Shown one piece after another: positions 1-13,900 of a stretch of 60,000 bases of DNA (its first letter is position 1; each line of letters starts with the position of its first letter). Made by a program: the position numbers and the translations under genes. The notes under the pieces are model-generated. The model had not been told where the DNA came from. It searched no databases and saw only the letters and a program-made list of their open reading frames with translations. This stretch comes from Phoronis australis. Lineage: Eukaryota; Phoronida; Phoronidae. The DNA lies in contig NMRA01000078.1 of assembly GCA_002633005.1 (NCBI GenBank), positions 944,233 through 1,004,232 on the forward strand, written 5' to 3'.

Positions 1-94
1 TGTTTAAATTCACCTGGTGAAACTTTGAAAACAGTCCTACCAATAGAAGTGCACGCATTCTGGCAGTGCGGGACACTTGCCCATGTTCCTCATA

Positions 95-210
95 AGTACC
101 ACCTAGTGGGACATATGCTCATTAGCACCACCTAGTGGGACATATGCTCATTAGCACCACCTAGTGGGACATATGCTCATTAGCACCACCTAGTGGGAAA
201 TATGCTCATT
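95..210. repeat. 29-base minisatellite, 4 copies
   Basis: Four adjacent 29-base units start at 95, 124, 153 and 182. Each carries CACCTAGTGGGA and ATATGCTCATT. A single base change marks unit 4, and a fifth unit has decayed after 211. Confidence 0.95.
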
Positions 211-553
211 AGCATCCCCAATGCATATGGAGTCGTCCATTAGCTCAAGGCACTTACTACTTCAGACATTGCATTCAAACATTGATAGGAAAACAATAAC
301 CAACATTACAATAAACATCTCGATATAAGAATACAAATTCATAACATTCTGAGAAAAAAATAACGATCACAGTAGAAGAATTGTCAAACATACAAAACAT
401 TGTTCAATGAACCATTTGGTGGAAGAATCGCAACGGATAGGGATCTGAGTAAGAATAGAGTTTAACATGGAACTTAACAGACAAACAAAAAATTCCAACA
501 GACAGAAACCAAAGGATTATACTTTGTAAACTATAGGTGGCGTTGATGGTACT

Positions 554-786
554 TACAGTAAAATCTCACTAGTTTAGGGCACAATATGGCGGAGAGGTGA
601 AATGCTAATTCTCATTATTTTTTTCATCAGGGTTAACTGATACATAACAAAATGGTGCTTTGCGATATTCAAGTTCTGTGCCGTAACTAAACAAAACTGA
701 AGACATTTTAAAAAACCGTAGGCACTCACAAGAATGGTGAAATTTTGGCGATTATTTTTGTCTAAAATTGGTGAGATTTTATTGTA
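554..786. repeat. Inverted-repeat element, family G
   Basis: Bounded by TACAGTAAAATCTCAC at the left and its near-reverse-complement at the right (GTGAGATTTTATTGTA). Related elements with both ends are at 23421-23652 and 27100-27392, and half copies occur elsewhere, for example near 59850-59930. Non-coding, MITE-like. Confidence 0.7.
778..783 (-). terminator. Possible poly(A) signal of the IL-17R-like gene
   Basis: AATAAA on the minus strand about 330 bases beyond the stop codon. It lies within an inverted-repeat element (554-786), so the signal may have been supplied by a transposon relic. No transcript evidence is available here. Confidence 0.25.
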
Positions 787-1110
787 AGCATTGAAAGTAA
801 TCCAACAAAATTACCCACAATTCCTTGCGACAGCAAATGGCTATCACTGTGATACTAGCCATCCATCTTGACCAGGAATTATGGGAACTAAACAAAAAGT
901 TAATAAGGTCAATACACTATTTGGGATTTTGCCAAAGTTTCACGTCATTTCCAATGGAAGCGGAACTATCCGTTGTGATAAAGAAATGGAATTTTGCATA
1001 AATGTGTTGTCAGATGTGTTCAGCTCAACCTATACCTTTTAAAAAACTAGTTCTGTGCTTGACAGCGTTAAATTATCCCTGATGTGAGCATCCTCCACCA
1101 TACCCCCCCT

Positions 1111-1998
1111 TCATACGGGCTGCGTGGAGAGTGGGTTACTAACAAAGCTGCTGCTGTTCCACAGTGGAATGCCGTTAGTATACTGGTGGTCGACCGATGC
1201 CCGATTCAACACCTCTTGATCATAATTACGAATGAAAGAGACATCGCGATCAAACTGGTCTTGACTTAAGTCAGCATCTGAGTCATCATTGAATTTATCA
1301 TCTTCCCTGTTCTTCTTTTCTCGACTTTGTTGAAGCTTCTGATGCTGTACTGGCAACGCTACCTGAGTGTTGACTGATGTATCACAGTTTGAGCCTGGTT
1401 TGATATCATTATGTTGCACAACCTCGCTACTGTCCTCTGTCTCTGCCCTCACCTCTGTGTTTATGGAGTCAGCTGGACCCGGGTTAGCTTCTGGTTCCCT
1501 CTGAGGATGCTTCACATCAATTCTTTCCTGGAACCAGTTTGGATTGGATTCAAAGAACTCGGTAGCCTCCAGAATCGCTCTGTGCAGCTCTGCCCCTGAA
1601 TCACATAACATATATGTAGTCTCATCAACACTAACCATATTATCCCCTGTGCTATTGACTGGCTGTAGAAGCGTGAACAGTTTACCTACTTCCTTCATCA
1701 GTGAGAACTTAGGTGCTTGGTCCAGTTTGTGAGGAACGTCGCTCTCCGTACAATAGGGGAAATAAACAGCTGCAAACTGAACGCGACGTACAAACTCCTG
1801 ATGATTCACGATGTACCACATCCGCTGCGACACCATCTCAATGGAGCGCCGGAATATGTCCGCCATTCCTTGATCGTGTTTCAGACGATACTTCTGGCGG
1901 TGCCGTGAACACTTGAATCGAGCCCCGGCCGAGCAGACGACAATTACAATGTCGGCAGATTCCAATTCCTGCCCCACCCATTCATGAGAGCCTCTTTC
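1111..1998 (-). CDS. IL-17R-like exon 10, second half of SEFIR and tail
   Basis: The terminal exon (295 residues plus stop) begins ERGSHEWVGQELESADIVIV directly after the TTTTGTAG acceptor, in phase 0. The SEFIR part continues through CSAGARFKC, the acidic-basic GMADIFRRSIEM helix, VQFAAVYFPYC and APKFSLMKEVGKLF. From about residue 520 the sequence is acidic and low in hydrophobics, with no second domain that I recognise. No TIR-like BB loop is evident. Confidence 0.95.
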   Translation of the reverse strand, partial: ERGSHEWVGQELESADIVIVVCSAGARFKCSRHRQKYRLKHDQGMADIFRRSIEMVSQRMWYIVNHQEFVRRVQFAAVYFPYCTESDVPHKLDQAPKFSLMKEVGKLFTLLQPVNSTGDNMVSVDETTYMLCDSGAELHRAILEATEFFESNPNWFQERIDVKHPQREPEANPGPADSINTEVRAETEDSSEVVQHNDIKPGSNCDTSVNTQVALPVQHQKLQQSREKKNREDDKFNDDSDADLSQDQFDRDVSFIRNYDQEVLNRASVDHQYTNGIPLWNSSSFVSNPLSTQPV

Positions 1999-4918
1999 CT
2001 ACAAAATGTGGGCAAAGAACATGAAAAATTGAAAAATACGACAGCTGTACAACCACGACTCCCAGTTACATTTCATTTTCATATTCCAGGTCAAGTTTTC
2101 AAACATAAAATTTTTGCTTCTCCCAAAAAAAGCAGACGCATAAATTTTTAGACTGATTGTTGCCAAGTACAATTGAAGGGATGGGTACTAGGTGAATGTA
2201 TCGTGTCCGCATTTTGAGAACCAGTTTTCTCCACTGAATAACGAACATCAAACTGGTTCTCGAAATGTGGGCACATTATATCCGACTATACTGAAGTTAG
2301 GGAGGACAACGTTTTTAAAATTTTTTTTACAATACCCATGTGTCATACATTTTTGAAAAGCCCTTGGTGTGAGAAATGAAATGGTGCAAAAATCAGAAAA
2401 ATTGGATGAGCGGTTGACGAGAAAAGGGCCGTTGAAGTGCGACGATTATGCGCAAAATATCTGCCTTTTTACATAATTTCGTAAAAAATAAAAGAATACA
2501 CATGTGCTGCATATAAAAAGATTCGTCTCATTGAGACAAACATGGTGGTGTGTATTATATAAAATTTGGATCGATTTCTACAGAGATATTGCTGTTTAAG
2601 GGTGTTGTTATAGCATATAGAACAGGCTCATCGTGTTTGATGAAAACAATGGATTACACAGCTTAAAAAGTAAAGAGCAAAGACACCACATCAGCTCAGA
2701 AATAAATACATCTGAGCTAGGAGGAAATTTCACATCAAATCACAAGATCACATTGGTGGATTTGGGGGGGCAAGGGGGCCTAGCTGACCCGTGGCCCTCC
2801 TAAAACTTCATTTGGCAGTTTGAGGATGCAAATATCTTACGGGTAAAATCCTGCATAATATTCTGCCCTGCCCCCCCTCCTATCTAAAAATCCTAGATCT
2901 GCCCCTGAATACTACTACATGGGCAACACATCATTGCCTGACAGTGACAGGGGGTTGGGGGAGGCTATAGCTCCCCCACTTCAGTGCTGGATGCTACCCA
3001 TGTACTATTAGATCGTATCATGGCAAAAAACATCAAAAAGTAGACAAAAGACCATTTGGGAAAACAAATCACTCTTAACATGAAGGATTTCATCATTTAC
3101 GCAACAAAAACTTTGTAACAACTTTATTTCGAACGGTGAAGTTGCTATGCCATTGAACTTCAACGTAGCCGCTGGTGGCGCTGACATGCGGCGACTTAGT
3201 GAACTAACGACTGCTGTTTGAAAAGTGCCAATGCGCAGCAGTTTGACAGAATTTCTGAAAATGAAATAATTACCAATTAAAAGAGTGATAAATTCCTCAT
3301 CTAAAAATCGGGGGGGCATATTGCGCAACTGGAAAAACATCAATCTCCCGATCGACCAAAATTAGGCCTTCCGGACGATCGAAAACTCGCCATGAAAACT
3401 TGGCCTTGACTTCGAGAAAACAACTTGAGGAGATGCGCACGCATCTAAACTACATCCTGTCCAAATTTCATGTTTGTATTTGAGAGTATAGTGCTCTTTT
3501 GGATAGGAGGAACAAGAGGTACTTTTTCGAAAGTTGATCGCATGGCGGAAAATCGTGCGCTAAAAAAAGCTTACAAAAAATGATTTATCAGCGATAATTT
3601 GAGACAAAAAGATTACAAACTTACAAATAAAGACTAAGGTAACGATTTATAACACAAAATTGTCTTATAGTTAACTTTGAAGTCTGAAATAGGGTAATTT
3701 ACCGACGTGGGTTTTACACGGAGGCAGATATGGAGCACCGTGACCTACTTTTTGATTGTCCTCCCTACTGAAGCGTGTTGTCTGCATAGCTAATGACTTC
3801 CAGTTGGACATAAAAAAATGCTGAAACATGTCTCTAAAAACCTGGCACTTTCCTTCTAAGTAAAGAAACGGGAACATTTTCATTATCTCGTTAAAAGTTT
3901 TTACAGTTGACCCTCGCTACAACGTACATATTTAGAGCATGACAATGTAATAATGCCCATAGCACAACTTTACCTAATGCGTGTGAGTGCATCCTAGTTG
4001 CAGTGAATTATCATCATAACGTACAGTTTGATGATTTATCATCATAACGTAGAGTTTGATGATTTATCATCATAACGTAGAGTTTGATGATTTATCATCA
4101 TAACGTAGAGTTTGATGATTTATCATCATAACGTAGAGTTTGATGAATTATCATCATAACGTACAGTTTGATGATTTATCATCATAACGTAGAGTTTGAT
4201 GAATTATCATCATAACGTAGAGTTTGATGATTTATCATCATAACGTAGAGTTTGATGATTGTTGTGATGAGGTTAGACAGTATAAGACTGTCATCTTTCG
4301 AAAACTAATTACAGCATTTAATTTAGACGACTTACAGTAAAAAGATAGCGTGAAGACACTGGTTCCTACTTGTTCTTTACTCAATTTGAAATTAAATGCA
4401 ATTTTGTTATTAGATAAAACTACGTAACAGTTTGTTACAGCTGAAGACTATGTCTTCGTCATGATTAGTCATTATACGCGTCAAGCATAATTTCATAGTT
4501 ACACTATCGGGATTTTCCCAACCACTTATCAAATCAGTTAAGGCTACGTTTAACTCTATTTCACAAAAATACCAATAAAACATAGGCGCTAAGTATTTGG
4601 ATTTAGGGCATTTTTATCGAAGTTTTAATACAGAAAATTTGGTGAATGTTGGACTTTTTCCGTATCAATGTACCCTTCAAAAACAATGTTTTTGTCAAAA
4701 ATCCAAGCTCATGTGACTAAGAGAACGGTACAATGTTGTGAATGACATGATGTGTCGATTCCTAGTTTCAGAAAAACATATTATTTATTGTTAAGTTTTC
4801 AATCTAATTGTACATAGCTGTCTGTATTTTACTTCATGTAATTATTTCCGACTGGGCCCACTTGAAAATCAGTGTATTCACTGAAGTGGTCACCCAGTCT
4901 CTTACAAAAGTTTAAATA

Positions 4919-4958
<40 letters not shown>

Positions 4959-7900
4959 TAATACTAATAATACACTTTTTTGAATTGGCAGTTGCTAGTT
5001 ACTTAGGAATTTCAAGAAGACAATAAAAAACTAATTAAGGGTACACCTAACCATAAGAACCAGTTTCGACCAGTTTCATACCGTGGTAACAGGTGTAAAT
5101 CGAAAATACAGTTTAATGAAAGAAAGCAGCTTTTACTTGATAAAACTGAAAACCACATGCAGTGCTTTGCAACAGCACATTGTTGTTGTTGTTTTTAAGT
5201 AAAATAATGCAATTTTGGGAATACTGTTCAATGGGAGACTTTCTGAGCATATTAGTCTCGGCAAGATCTGTAAGACAATAAAATCCATCGACTTGTTTTG
5301 GTTATTCTACCACAAATCACCATATCATCATTGCCAGACATTTGCCGAAGTCGAGGACAGTGACTTTTACCAGTTAAGTACACTTAAAATGCTCTGCCAC
5401 ATACCGAGTGACATTCAGCTCTGTCAGCAGAGCGTATGGCTGAGACGCAAGAGATTCACGTTTGATTCAGCCTGAGACTGATTTCGAAATAAGATTTTTC
5501 CTCGCCAATAATGTTACTTTTAACAACACAACACATAGTTCTCACAGTATTTCCCCTTTAACATAACTACAGACAACCTTCCAATGGGTGCCTCATTAGA
5601 CTTACCTGAACCTCCGTCTGGTGCCAGATATCCAGACGTACGTTGCAATTTAACACCTCCTTGAGGTAGAGAGCAAATGCTTGCACTACTTTCCAATGCG
5701 AAGGACAGTCGTAGGAATACAGGAGTAGGAGCCGCGGAACTTGTCGGAACTCTGTTAAATCAAGGATCCGAGTATGAATTTATCATTGAAGAAAACAGAG
5801 AAAATAAAAATCCAGGGATTCGCTTCACGAAGTCAGAAATTTGGTCTCACACTTCACGAAATTATTTCAGACAAATAATTAAATCTGACTCGAGCAAAAA
5901 TGCAAAGTCCATAAAAGAATACACATATCTGCTAAACAATGATGTATTCTAAATTCCTAAAAATTATTTCAACAGGATGATGCTCTCATAATTATTAGAC
6001 TAAACCTTTTCTCAGCAACTGTGAAATGGGGGCGTAAGACCCAATATCTGTCTTAAAATCTTAAATCATTTTTCATAAAACAGACCCAGATCACCAAATG
6101 TGACCCAAATACTGCCATATTTAGGAGGCAAAAATGAAAACCCAGCTAGACCTTTTCAGTCATAACACCAGTCTCACAATAATTCTTACATTAACAAGTA
6201 TCCCTGTGTTACCAACTCAAGTTGCAGGCTATACATGTATCCTTTTCCAATTCACAGTTTTTGGGTTGGTTAATACACTCAACTGTTTTGTTGAGACCCT
6301 GATGGCTTTGTGGATGTAGAATGGTAAGAAAAATCATACGACTGATTTTATGAGCAGAACAAAATGCAGGTAAAATTATTTCAAAATCTTAAAAATTACT
6401 TTTAGGTAATTAGTTCCACAAAGTTAGTACCATTTTCGTTGTTTGCAATCACTAGACTCGCAAACAGTGAACAGTCAGCAAAAGGCACTTTAGCTAAATG
6501 GCAAATAAATGTCTTCTAAGCTGCTTTTACATGAGAGACAGTTGTCACTGTGTCAGTTGTTGGTAATGGTCTGATATAGCTTGCCTGAAGTTTGAGAACC
6601 AGTTTTCTCCACTAAATAACAGGCATCAAACTGGTTCTCAAAGTACGGGCACGTTATATCAGATCATTGCCTCAGTTGTCACGGGGCGACTTGCTCCACT
6701 TCAGTCGCATTTACACGACATTAAATCGCAAACTAGAGTCACTTACACCAAAATGTCTACACAAGCTTGCATAAACAATAGCGAATGTCCAAACCACATG
6801 AAATGCCAGCTGATCACCCAAAAATACACAATTGCACAAGCGCATTGAAAAATGATCCCTTTCCCCCTGTCCCAGTTGTGTTTAGTGGTGCAGTTGAAAC
6901 TGGAGCAACTGATCCAGTGTAACTCGCTCTAACTATCAAACTGGTGTCAAAAACTGGCCGCCGCGGTGTCACTTGCTCCGTGTCAGTTGTGTTTACACAC
7001 ACATTTGCACCCGATCATCTCTTCCGTGTTAGCTGCGCCGGGTCAGCTGTCTCTCGTGTAAATGCAGCTATAGACAGATAGCGTGACTTAGTACCCACCA
7101 AAACTTGTCGCATCGTGTTGTCCGTTTTGAAATCTCCTCATCTGGAAACCACCTTGAGAAATGGAAAATGAAAATTTATTTAAATTTTTTGGTCAAATTG
7201 CAATCAAACTTTGAAATTTTAATTTACAAAAACAGACAAAAAAATACCATGGAGAAAGTTAACTTAACAAGTGATTTTTTAGAAACCACACTTAATGTTT
7301 AAGCGAGCTGTGGAAAAAACATCACTGGAATCAGCCATGTATCAAATAAACAGTTTCTCTTACTTTCGCCCAATCGTGCACAGTTTCAATAAGATTCATT
7401 AAGATTCCAAAGTAAGCAACAGACAATTGCCGACCTGACCATACGAGACAACCCGGTGCGCCCTCTGTGGAGCAAGTTAAGGACAAAATGCACCATCCAG
7501 TAAATAACTGAATGGAGCAGATAATATTTTCGCACACCGAACAAAATGTTCCACAACAGCATGCATCTGTTCACTGACAAGAGATAATAACTGGACACAA
7601 ACCAGCACCACAATGTTTCTTATTGCAGTGCAACATGGCAGTTCGACAGACAGTTGGGCCAGAGAAACATGTTTGGTGTTCATCTACGCCATGTACAGAG
7701 GACATATCCCAAACATAAGTTCTGTACGCAGCCATTACCACAGATTACTGAGCTTAACACCAGGGTCTGCAGCCTAATATTTCTACTCGAAATCGACCTC
7801 AAAATTATGTTTGGTATTTTCTTGTCTACCTTTGTGCTCATTGAATATAGGGGTTTACTATTCTGTGCTTGCGTACTTATGCAAATGAGTTTCGAGACCT

Positions 7901-10900
7901 CTAGATATGAGCTAAAAACTTGTGTAAAAATTCAAGATTTCTAGTAAAACCTTAAAGATGTATTTCCATGCTCCTAACTATGCTAATATATAGCAGGAAC
8001 TAAACAACAAAATGGTTATTTTAGCACAATCTGCAAAACAAAGCACAGTCGCATTCATTGGCACCTTGCAAATGTAAATTTTGCAAGTAGGTGACCTTTG
8101 CACTAATGACGTACCTTGGGGGCTCACTACGTCGCGATACTAGTTAGACACAGTGCAGGGATTTGCGGCGATCATCTTCACCACGAAACTCGTTCTTATC
8201 ATATTCACATCGTCACTATATGTTGCGTTTCTAACCAATTTTGCCAAGCAATCACAGCAATGAGGAATTTGCGTGCATGTTCCACCTTCATGATGAGGGC
8301 ATTAAGTGCACACTACGATTAGACAATTCCCCAGATGAGCCAATATGTACTTGAGCATAGAAAAGAGACACTTATCTTTAGTTCACACAAAAGTAGAATT
8401 GAAAATGGTAAAAATAATTTTGAGTTCAAACTCAAGTCAAAAGACTAAACCCCGGGGCCCTGGGATACTTTCAGTAAAAGTTAATTTCCGTCTTTCATGT
8501 TCGTCTAGCTGGACATCTCTACACATTTCCAGCAAAGCACAATATTTCACTAGTTTTTACTCACGAGTACAGTAGTTTGCATAAAAATTTGACCAAGTTT
8601 TGATGCACAAAATTTTGACCAAGTTTTGATGCACAAAATTTTGGTTACTTTTCAAATGAGTCAAAGTTATTTTTCATCGCTATGACTACAACAAAGCTAG
8701 ACAAATTTCGACAAAATTCCTCAAGTTTTGGAAAATCATTGAACCAGGTATAACTGTACACACTCCAGCACTCACCCTGATATTTGTACTTCCTCCGGCA
8801 GTAACACGCCACCGAGATGACCACAACCGCCACCATCAGGAACACACCTCCGACGATGCCAATAATGAGCTGGACCACATTTGGAGCCACTGTGCTTGGT
8901 AGAGTGGTTGTCACTGGTCCAATAGAATCTGTGCAGAAATAGTACGTGATAAGCAATCCCTCAAACACCGAAGCCATATTGTTTGCACAACACACGGACG
9001 TACATTCAGTAACATGACTATTATGCTGGGACATGTACATGTTTCAATGGCAAGTGCAAGGTCGGTTTTGATTTTGCAGTGTCTGTGGTAGAGCATACTA
9101 AATGAGCACGTTGCACTATACGGGAACTCGTTATATCTTTAAGTTAGAAACTTCCCCACCGAACACTCACTGCAGTACGACTTTAAGATGTTTTGCAACG
9201 AATCTGAACTACGGAACAAGATGATAAATTGCGAGAAATAATCACTAGATATAGGCGACGAAGTATAGATTACTCTGACATATGACAACAAAGGGAATTA
9301 TGGATGAGAGGAACTGCGATTGGTTACGTCTCGCCTGCTCCATCTCCCAGAGGATAATGTAACAAAGGTAGAATTGTTCGTGTAGCTGTGATTTAATTGG
9401 TCACACCACTGGAGTTGGGGAGACCACGGCATAGGAAAGGTATGTTTTCCTTTTATTTAACACTTTCATTGGCCATAGAATTACATGGCCATAGAATTAC
9501 ATGCACATGAAATTTGACAAATATTTCTAATATAGGAACACTTTGATACGTTCTAGAGATAATTTCCTTACATTTCAGACATTTAATGAAACCACATTTC
9601 TTGCCGTTTATGTCTGTCCGAAAAATATAATCGGATCTACGACATTTATCATGAAAATCGTTCTCGATGTTGTCCTTAGTACCTTCTGACGGCACGTCAA
9701 ATTTCCGAGAACTTGTCATAGGACACTTGCTGAGGGTACAGTTGTTGCTGATGGCGTTGATGGTTACGTGATACTCGCCACTTTCTAGGTCCAGTCTGGT
9801 GTAGCTGTTGGTGTCCTGAAAAGAGAAGAGTATGAGAGTTCACTCGCACTTAGCCGGCATACAGCAATCTAAATGGAATACGCTAATTGTAATACAATGA
9901 TGCATACAAAGCAGGGCCCTCGTTCATCTAAGGGGAAAGGAAACTGCCATCTGAGCGGGAAATATTTTCAGGAGAGTGGGAAATTCTACCTCCTGATCAC
10001 CCCCCTCCCTGTTACAAGTTCTCATAGGCTCTGCTGTGCCCTTTCAAATTCGTCACCTGTGTGGGTTACAAGTGATTTGAGCCTCGAGGGAAATTTTTCA
10101 ATCGCTTGAGATGACGTTTTGGGCCTCTTGAGGGAAATTTTGGGTAATTTTCAATATTTTTCAGAGAGGAATAGGGCCGGTATTCAGCCAAAAAATCGAG
10201 GGATTCAGGGCCCTTCAGGGAGTTCACTCACATTTAGCAGATGAACGACAACCTAAATGGAAGGCACCACTTGTAAGACATTACCAAGATATGGTGAATC
10301 TCTCAGGTTTAGAACATAAAATGGAGAAAAACATTTATTTCCTCATAAGTCACATGAGAAATGAAGATTAAAAACTGACGCTTACCGTAAATGCACATAT
10401 TTTGGCCCGCCTTATTTGCCACAAACTTTAATAATTTATTCTCAAGCAGATTGCACAAACACAACAGGTTTCCATTTACACAAAGCTCACATTTTCTCTT
10501 CACTCACGTGATCTAACTCTTGAACGATAGGCTCCACACTGATACTGTTCCAAATCCTCAGCTGATAACGTTTGACCTTGAACCTGCCCGGAGCTCGTTG
10601 AAAGAGAACCTTCAAGTTGGACTGCATGACAGACACTGACAGAACAGATCTCCAATCTTCTAATGTGGCGGGATCTGCAACAAACAATCCATCAATTGAC
10701 CTATCACCAGGGTTTTGAGTGATGGCTTAACTGACTAATCAGAGCGCAGCATTCTTGACACACCTTCATTTCCAAGTCTCCAGTTTACCCGACAAACGCC
10801 ACGTTGTTGGGTAAAACTTATTGCTTGTTTGTCGACTTTTCGTACGGGGGCGGAGCTTGCGATAGGTCAATCAGCTGGCAGTTTGTCATGTTTATTAACC

Positions 10901-13900
10901 TACAAGTCTATAAGTCTTGGGAGAGGCCACAGATGAGTGTAGTTTTCTTTTTTAAGAAACCTAACAACTTGTGTTACAATGGTGTATCTATCGAATTTAT
11001 ACATAAATGAATAAATAAAAAGTAGTTGGTGATGCTCCTTTGCCAAGCAACAGGAGACATACTAAATACAACTCTAACATGGCAAGAGCACAAACATCTT
11101 TGGCTTGACCAGATATTGAATTCTGGTGAACAAGGCCCGACGAGTTGACAGGGGTGAAATGCAATTTCTTTCATGAATAGTAATTTTGAGACATTGGAGG
11201 TTTTTGCGTGAATCGGTTAATTATCCCAATTCGCAGCAATGCATGACAGTCGCAAAGAATTTAAGAAAAATGCTGCGCAAAATCCCACTGCGTTAAAGCC
11301 ATTCAAGAATGCAGAATGCTGTCCACCAACTACACTATCGCCATCTAGTGACAGGGCGGATTTCACCATGCCGCTGCTATATCGAAAATTGCCCATTCAG
11401 AAATTACCAAGCATGCACTACTAATACAGTTAACATACAATGGTCAACAACGAAGTCATTCTGGAAAAGCATTGCAGCTGTTCGCTTAATTACATCTCAT
11501 TGGCCAGTTTGAAAAGATGTCGCCATTTAAAAATCGAACCCAGGCTCTCCCAAATATTACCTGGGCACTCTTGACCACTGAGGTGAGCTGCCCATGGTCT
11601 GAATAGCTCAGAGGTCAGAATGTCCTGCTAGTATTTTGGGAGATCATGAGTTCGATTACTAGGTAGGAATGGACAAATTATATCTAACTGGCAAATGAAG
11701 TGTATGTAATTAGGTGAAAACTTATCGAGCTTTCCAGAATGATATTTTGGCACTGTTGATAAATCCCACATCAGATGATAATTACTGCAATTCTGCGGTA
11801 AATTTATGTAAAACTATGAAGCAAAAGTCAATGCTATGTGGGCAACCAAAAGTAAGTTCATGTAATAACAATATTTTAATAAATTCCAAGAAAATGAATT
11901 CATGTGAAGTGCTTTAGTTTTTTACATTTCTGTTGCTTTACAATTAGTGCCTATTAACCAGTTTCTTTAATCCAATTCACTTGATGTCATTTCAAGGAAA
12001 ACGAAGCACATACCGGTGGAAGATAAGTCTTCAGGCAGGGTGACGATGAAATTAGAACTAATATTGAGGGGGAGTGTTGTGAAAGTCGCTTTGTATGCAA
12101 CACCTGGTGTCACTCCAGAGATACAATCAGTGCGAAGAGTTGGCTGCAAAAGATGTCGTAAAGTGCAGATGGGACTATACGATACCATCCTTCACACAGA
12201 ACAGCAAACAAGAGTGGCTACAAATTCACTAGCTGGCGTTAGAGTAACATTTCCTTATTTAACTCTATTCATCCATTAAAAAGAATGCCATACTATTCAT
12301 GGAACCCTTAGTGAGTGTAGTGTTGCAAAATACAGATGGCAATGGTTGGATATACATTTTGAGAACCAGTTTGATGCCCATAATTCAATGGAGAAAACTG
12401 GTTAATAAAATGCGGCACGTTATATGCAACAATTACCAATGACTTCTACCCAAGGTGAACCAAAAGGCTTTACTGTCTGCTCTGGGGCTGGGATCAAATC
12501 ATTCTGCTTGAAATTGAACTCAACATATTTTTTTACATTTTCCGTTCTACTTTTGAGCAAACTCAAATAACTGTCTGTTATTCTGTATTCGAGAAATTAT
12601 GGTTTATACAAATGAGTTGCTAGACCAAGTTTGCATTTGATTTTGCGGCAAAAATAGACTTGAATTTTGAACCAATGGGGTCATTAAGTGCAAACTAGGA
12701 TCAGACAGTCATCCACTTAAACCATAATGTACATGAATACATAATAACAGGCACTTACCTCGAGTTCACATAAAAGTAGAATAGAAAATGCCCCAAATCA
12801 CAATATTCTGGAATAATTTATGCTCATATACTGCTAATTTGTTAAGTAATATACGACCGTAGTTGAAGCACGTAAGCAACAACTGTAATATTAGAACACA
12901 GTAAGTAGCAAAAGTCTAATAAAAACGTCATACTTACGGGTTCCCCACATTCAGACTGTGTCGTACCCCTCAGGTCAAATAGATGACAGGGTGAACACAA
13001 CTGCGAGGTACTGCCCTTGTTATCCGCTATAGTGACTCTCACACCTTTCACAGAAGATAGGTAAACTGAAATAAAAAGTGATACATTGGTAATCATTTGA
13101 GTATTGGAAACACAAAACTGCACGCAGTAGGAATTTTAGTGATCTATTCGTCATCAATTTTTTTCGTAATGTCAGCAGGATTGGTACAGCATTGTTGTCT
13201 TAAAATAACTCGATATATTTTCCACGAAGTCTTTGAAAAACAGAGTTATCATGGTTTTACCAGAGTTTTTGTGTAAAACAACAGAAAAATCTATTATTCA
13301 ATAAATGTATGTTTTAGTATAATGGTTCTGAATAATTATTTTTCTCCATCGCCCTCTGGTCTCCTCTAAAAGTCTCACTGCAATTTGATAACATGGTNGT
13401 AAAGTGCAGATGGGACTATACGATACCATCCTTCACACAGAACAGCAAACAAGAGTGGCTACAAATTCACTAGCTGGCGTTAGAGTAACATTTCCTTATT
13501 TAACTCTATTCATCCATTAAAAAGAATGCCATACTATTCATGGAACCCTTAGTGAGTGTAGTGTTGCAAAATACAGATGGCAATGGTTGGATATACATTT
13601 TGAGAACCACTTTGATGCCCATAATTCAATGGAGAAAACTGGTTAATAAAATGCGGCACGTTATATGCAACAACTACTTATGACTTCTACCCAAGGTGAA
13701 CCAAAAGACTTTACTGTCTGCTCTGGGGCTGGGATCAAATCATTCTGCTTGAAATTGAACTCAACATATTTTTTTACATTTTCCGTTCTACTTTTGAGCA
13801 AACTCAAATAACTGTCTGTTATTCTGCATTCGAGAAATTATGGTTTATACAAATGAGTTGCTAGACCAAGTTTGCATTTGATTTTGCGGCAAAAATAGAC

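Larger units (their letters stand above)
1..1110. other. 3' flank of the IL-17R-like gene
   Basis: No gene is seen beyond the receptor stop codon. The stretch holds a 29-base minisatellite (95-210) and one inverted-repeat element (554-786). The rest is AT-rich unique sequence that probably includes the 3' untranslated region. Confidence 0.5.
1999..5605. other. IL-17R-like intron 9
   Basis: No exon is needed here by phase, and none is seen. It contains a palindromic MITE (2195-2287), a GC-rich repeat of the GGCGGAT type (about 2745-3000), a nine-copy minisatellite (4010-4261) and a TAA microsatellite (4919-4972). Open frames at 3008-3343 and 3671-3883 lack homology I can see. Confidence 0.6.
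5752..8775. other. IL-17R-like intron 8
   Basis: No exon is required or seen. Holds a 545-base inverted-ended element (6519-7069) that itself contains a family A MITE, and a 26-base direct repeat (8583-8644). The remaining open frames are short and AT-rich. Confidence 0.6.
8929..12937. other. IL-17R-like introns between exons 4 and 8
   Basis: Apart from exons 5, 6 and 7, this stretch contains a family B repeat (9910-10218), a tRNA-like inverted pair (11531-11670), and a family A MITE (12346-12430). The duplicated block begins at 12158. No other gene is seen. Confidence 0.6.
12158..13397. repeat. Duplicated block A carrying exon 4
   Basis: About 1.24 kb repeated almost base for base at 13399-14638, offset exactly 1241 at both the start and the exon. 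The blocks meet at the N at 13398. Differences are scattered single bases and small indels, as between alleles. Confidence 0.9.

Noticed and set aside
3008-3343. 111-residue minus-strand frame in receptor intron 9
   Set aside because: Receptor phases need no exon here, splice sites are not convincing and no family is recognised.
4010-4261. CRISPR-like array
   Set aside because: The 28-base units are directly adjacent with no unique spacers, and the surrounding genes are those of an animal.
5677-5952. 91-residue plus-strand frame
   Set aside because: It overlaps receptor exon 9 in antisense, so its openness is explained by the real exon.
8645-9040. 131-residue frame read as a stand-alone small membrane protein
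   Set aside because: Only 8776-8928 is coding: it is exon 8 of the receptor, with proper acceptor and donor. The rest is intron.
11595-11672. Intact tRNA gene
   Set aside because: A-box and B-box-like motifs are present, but the acceptor and anticodon stems do not pair well by eye.
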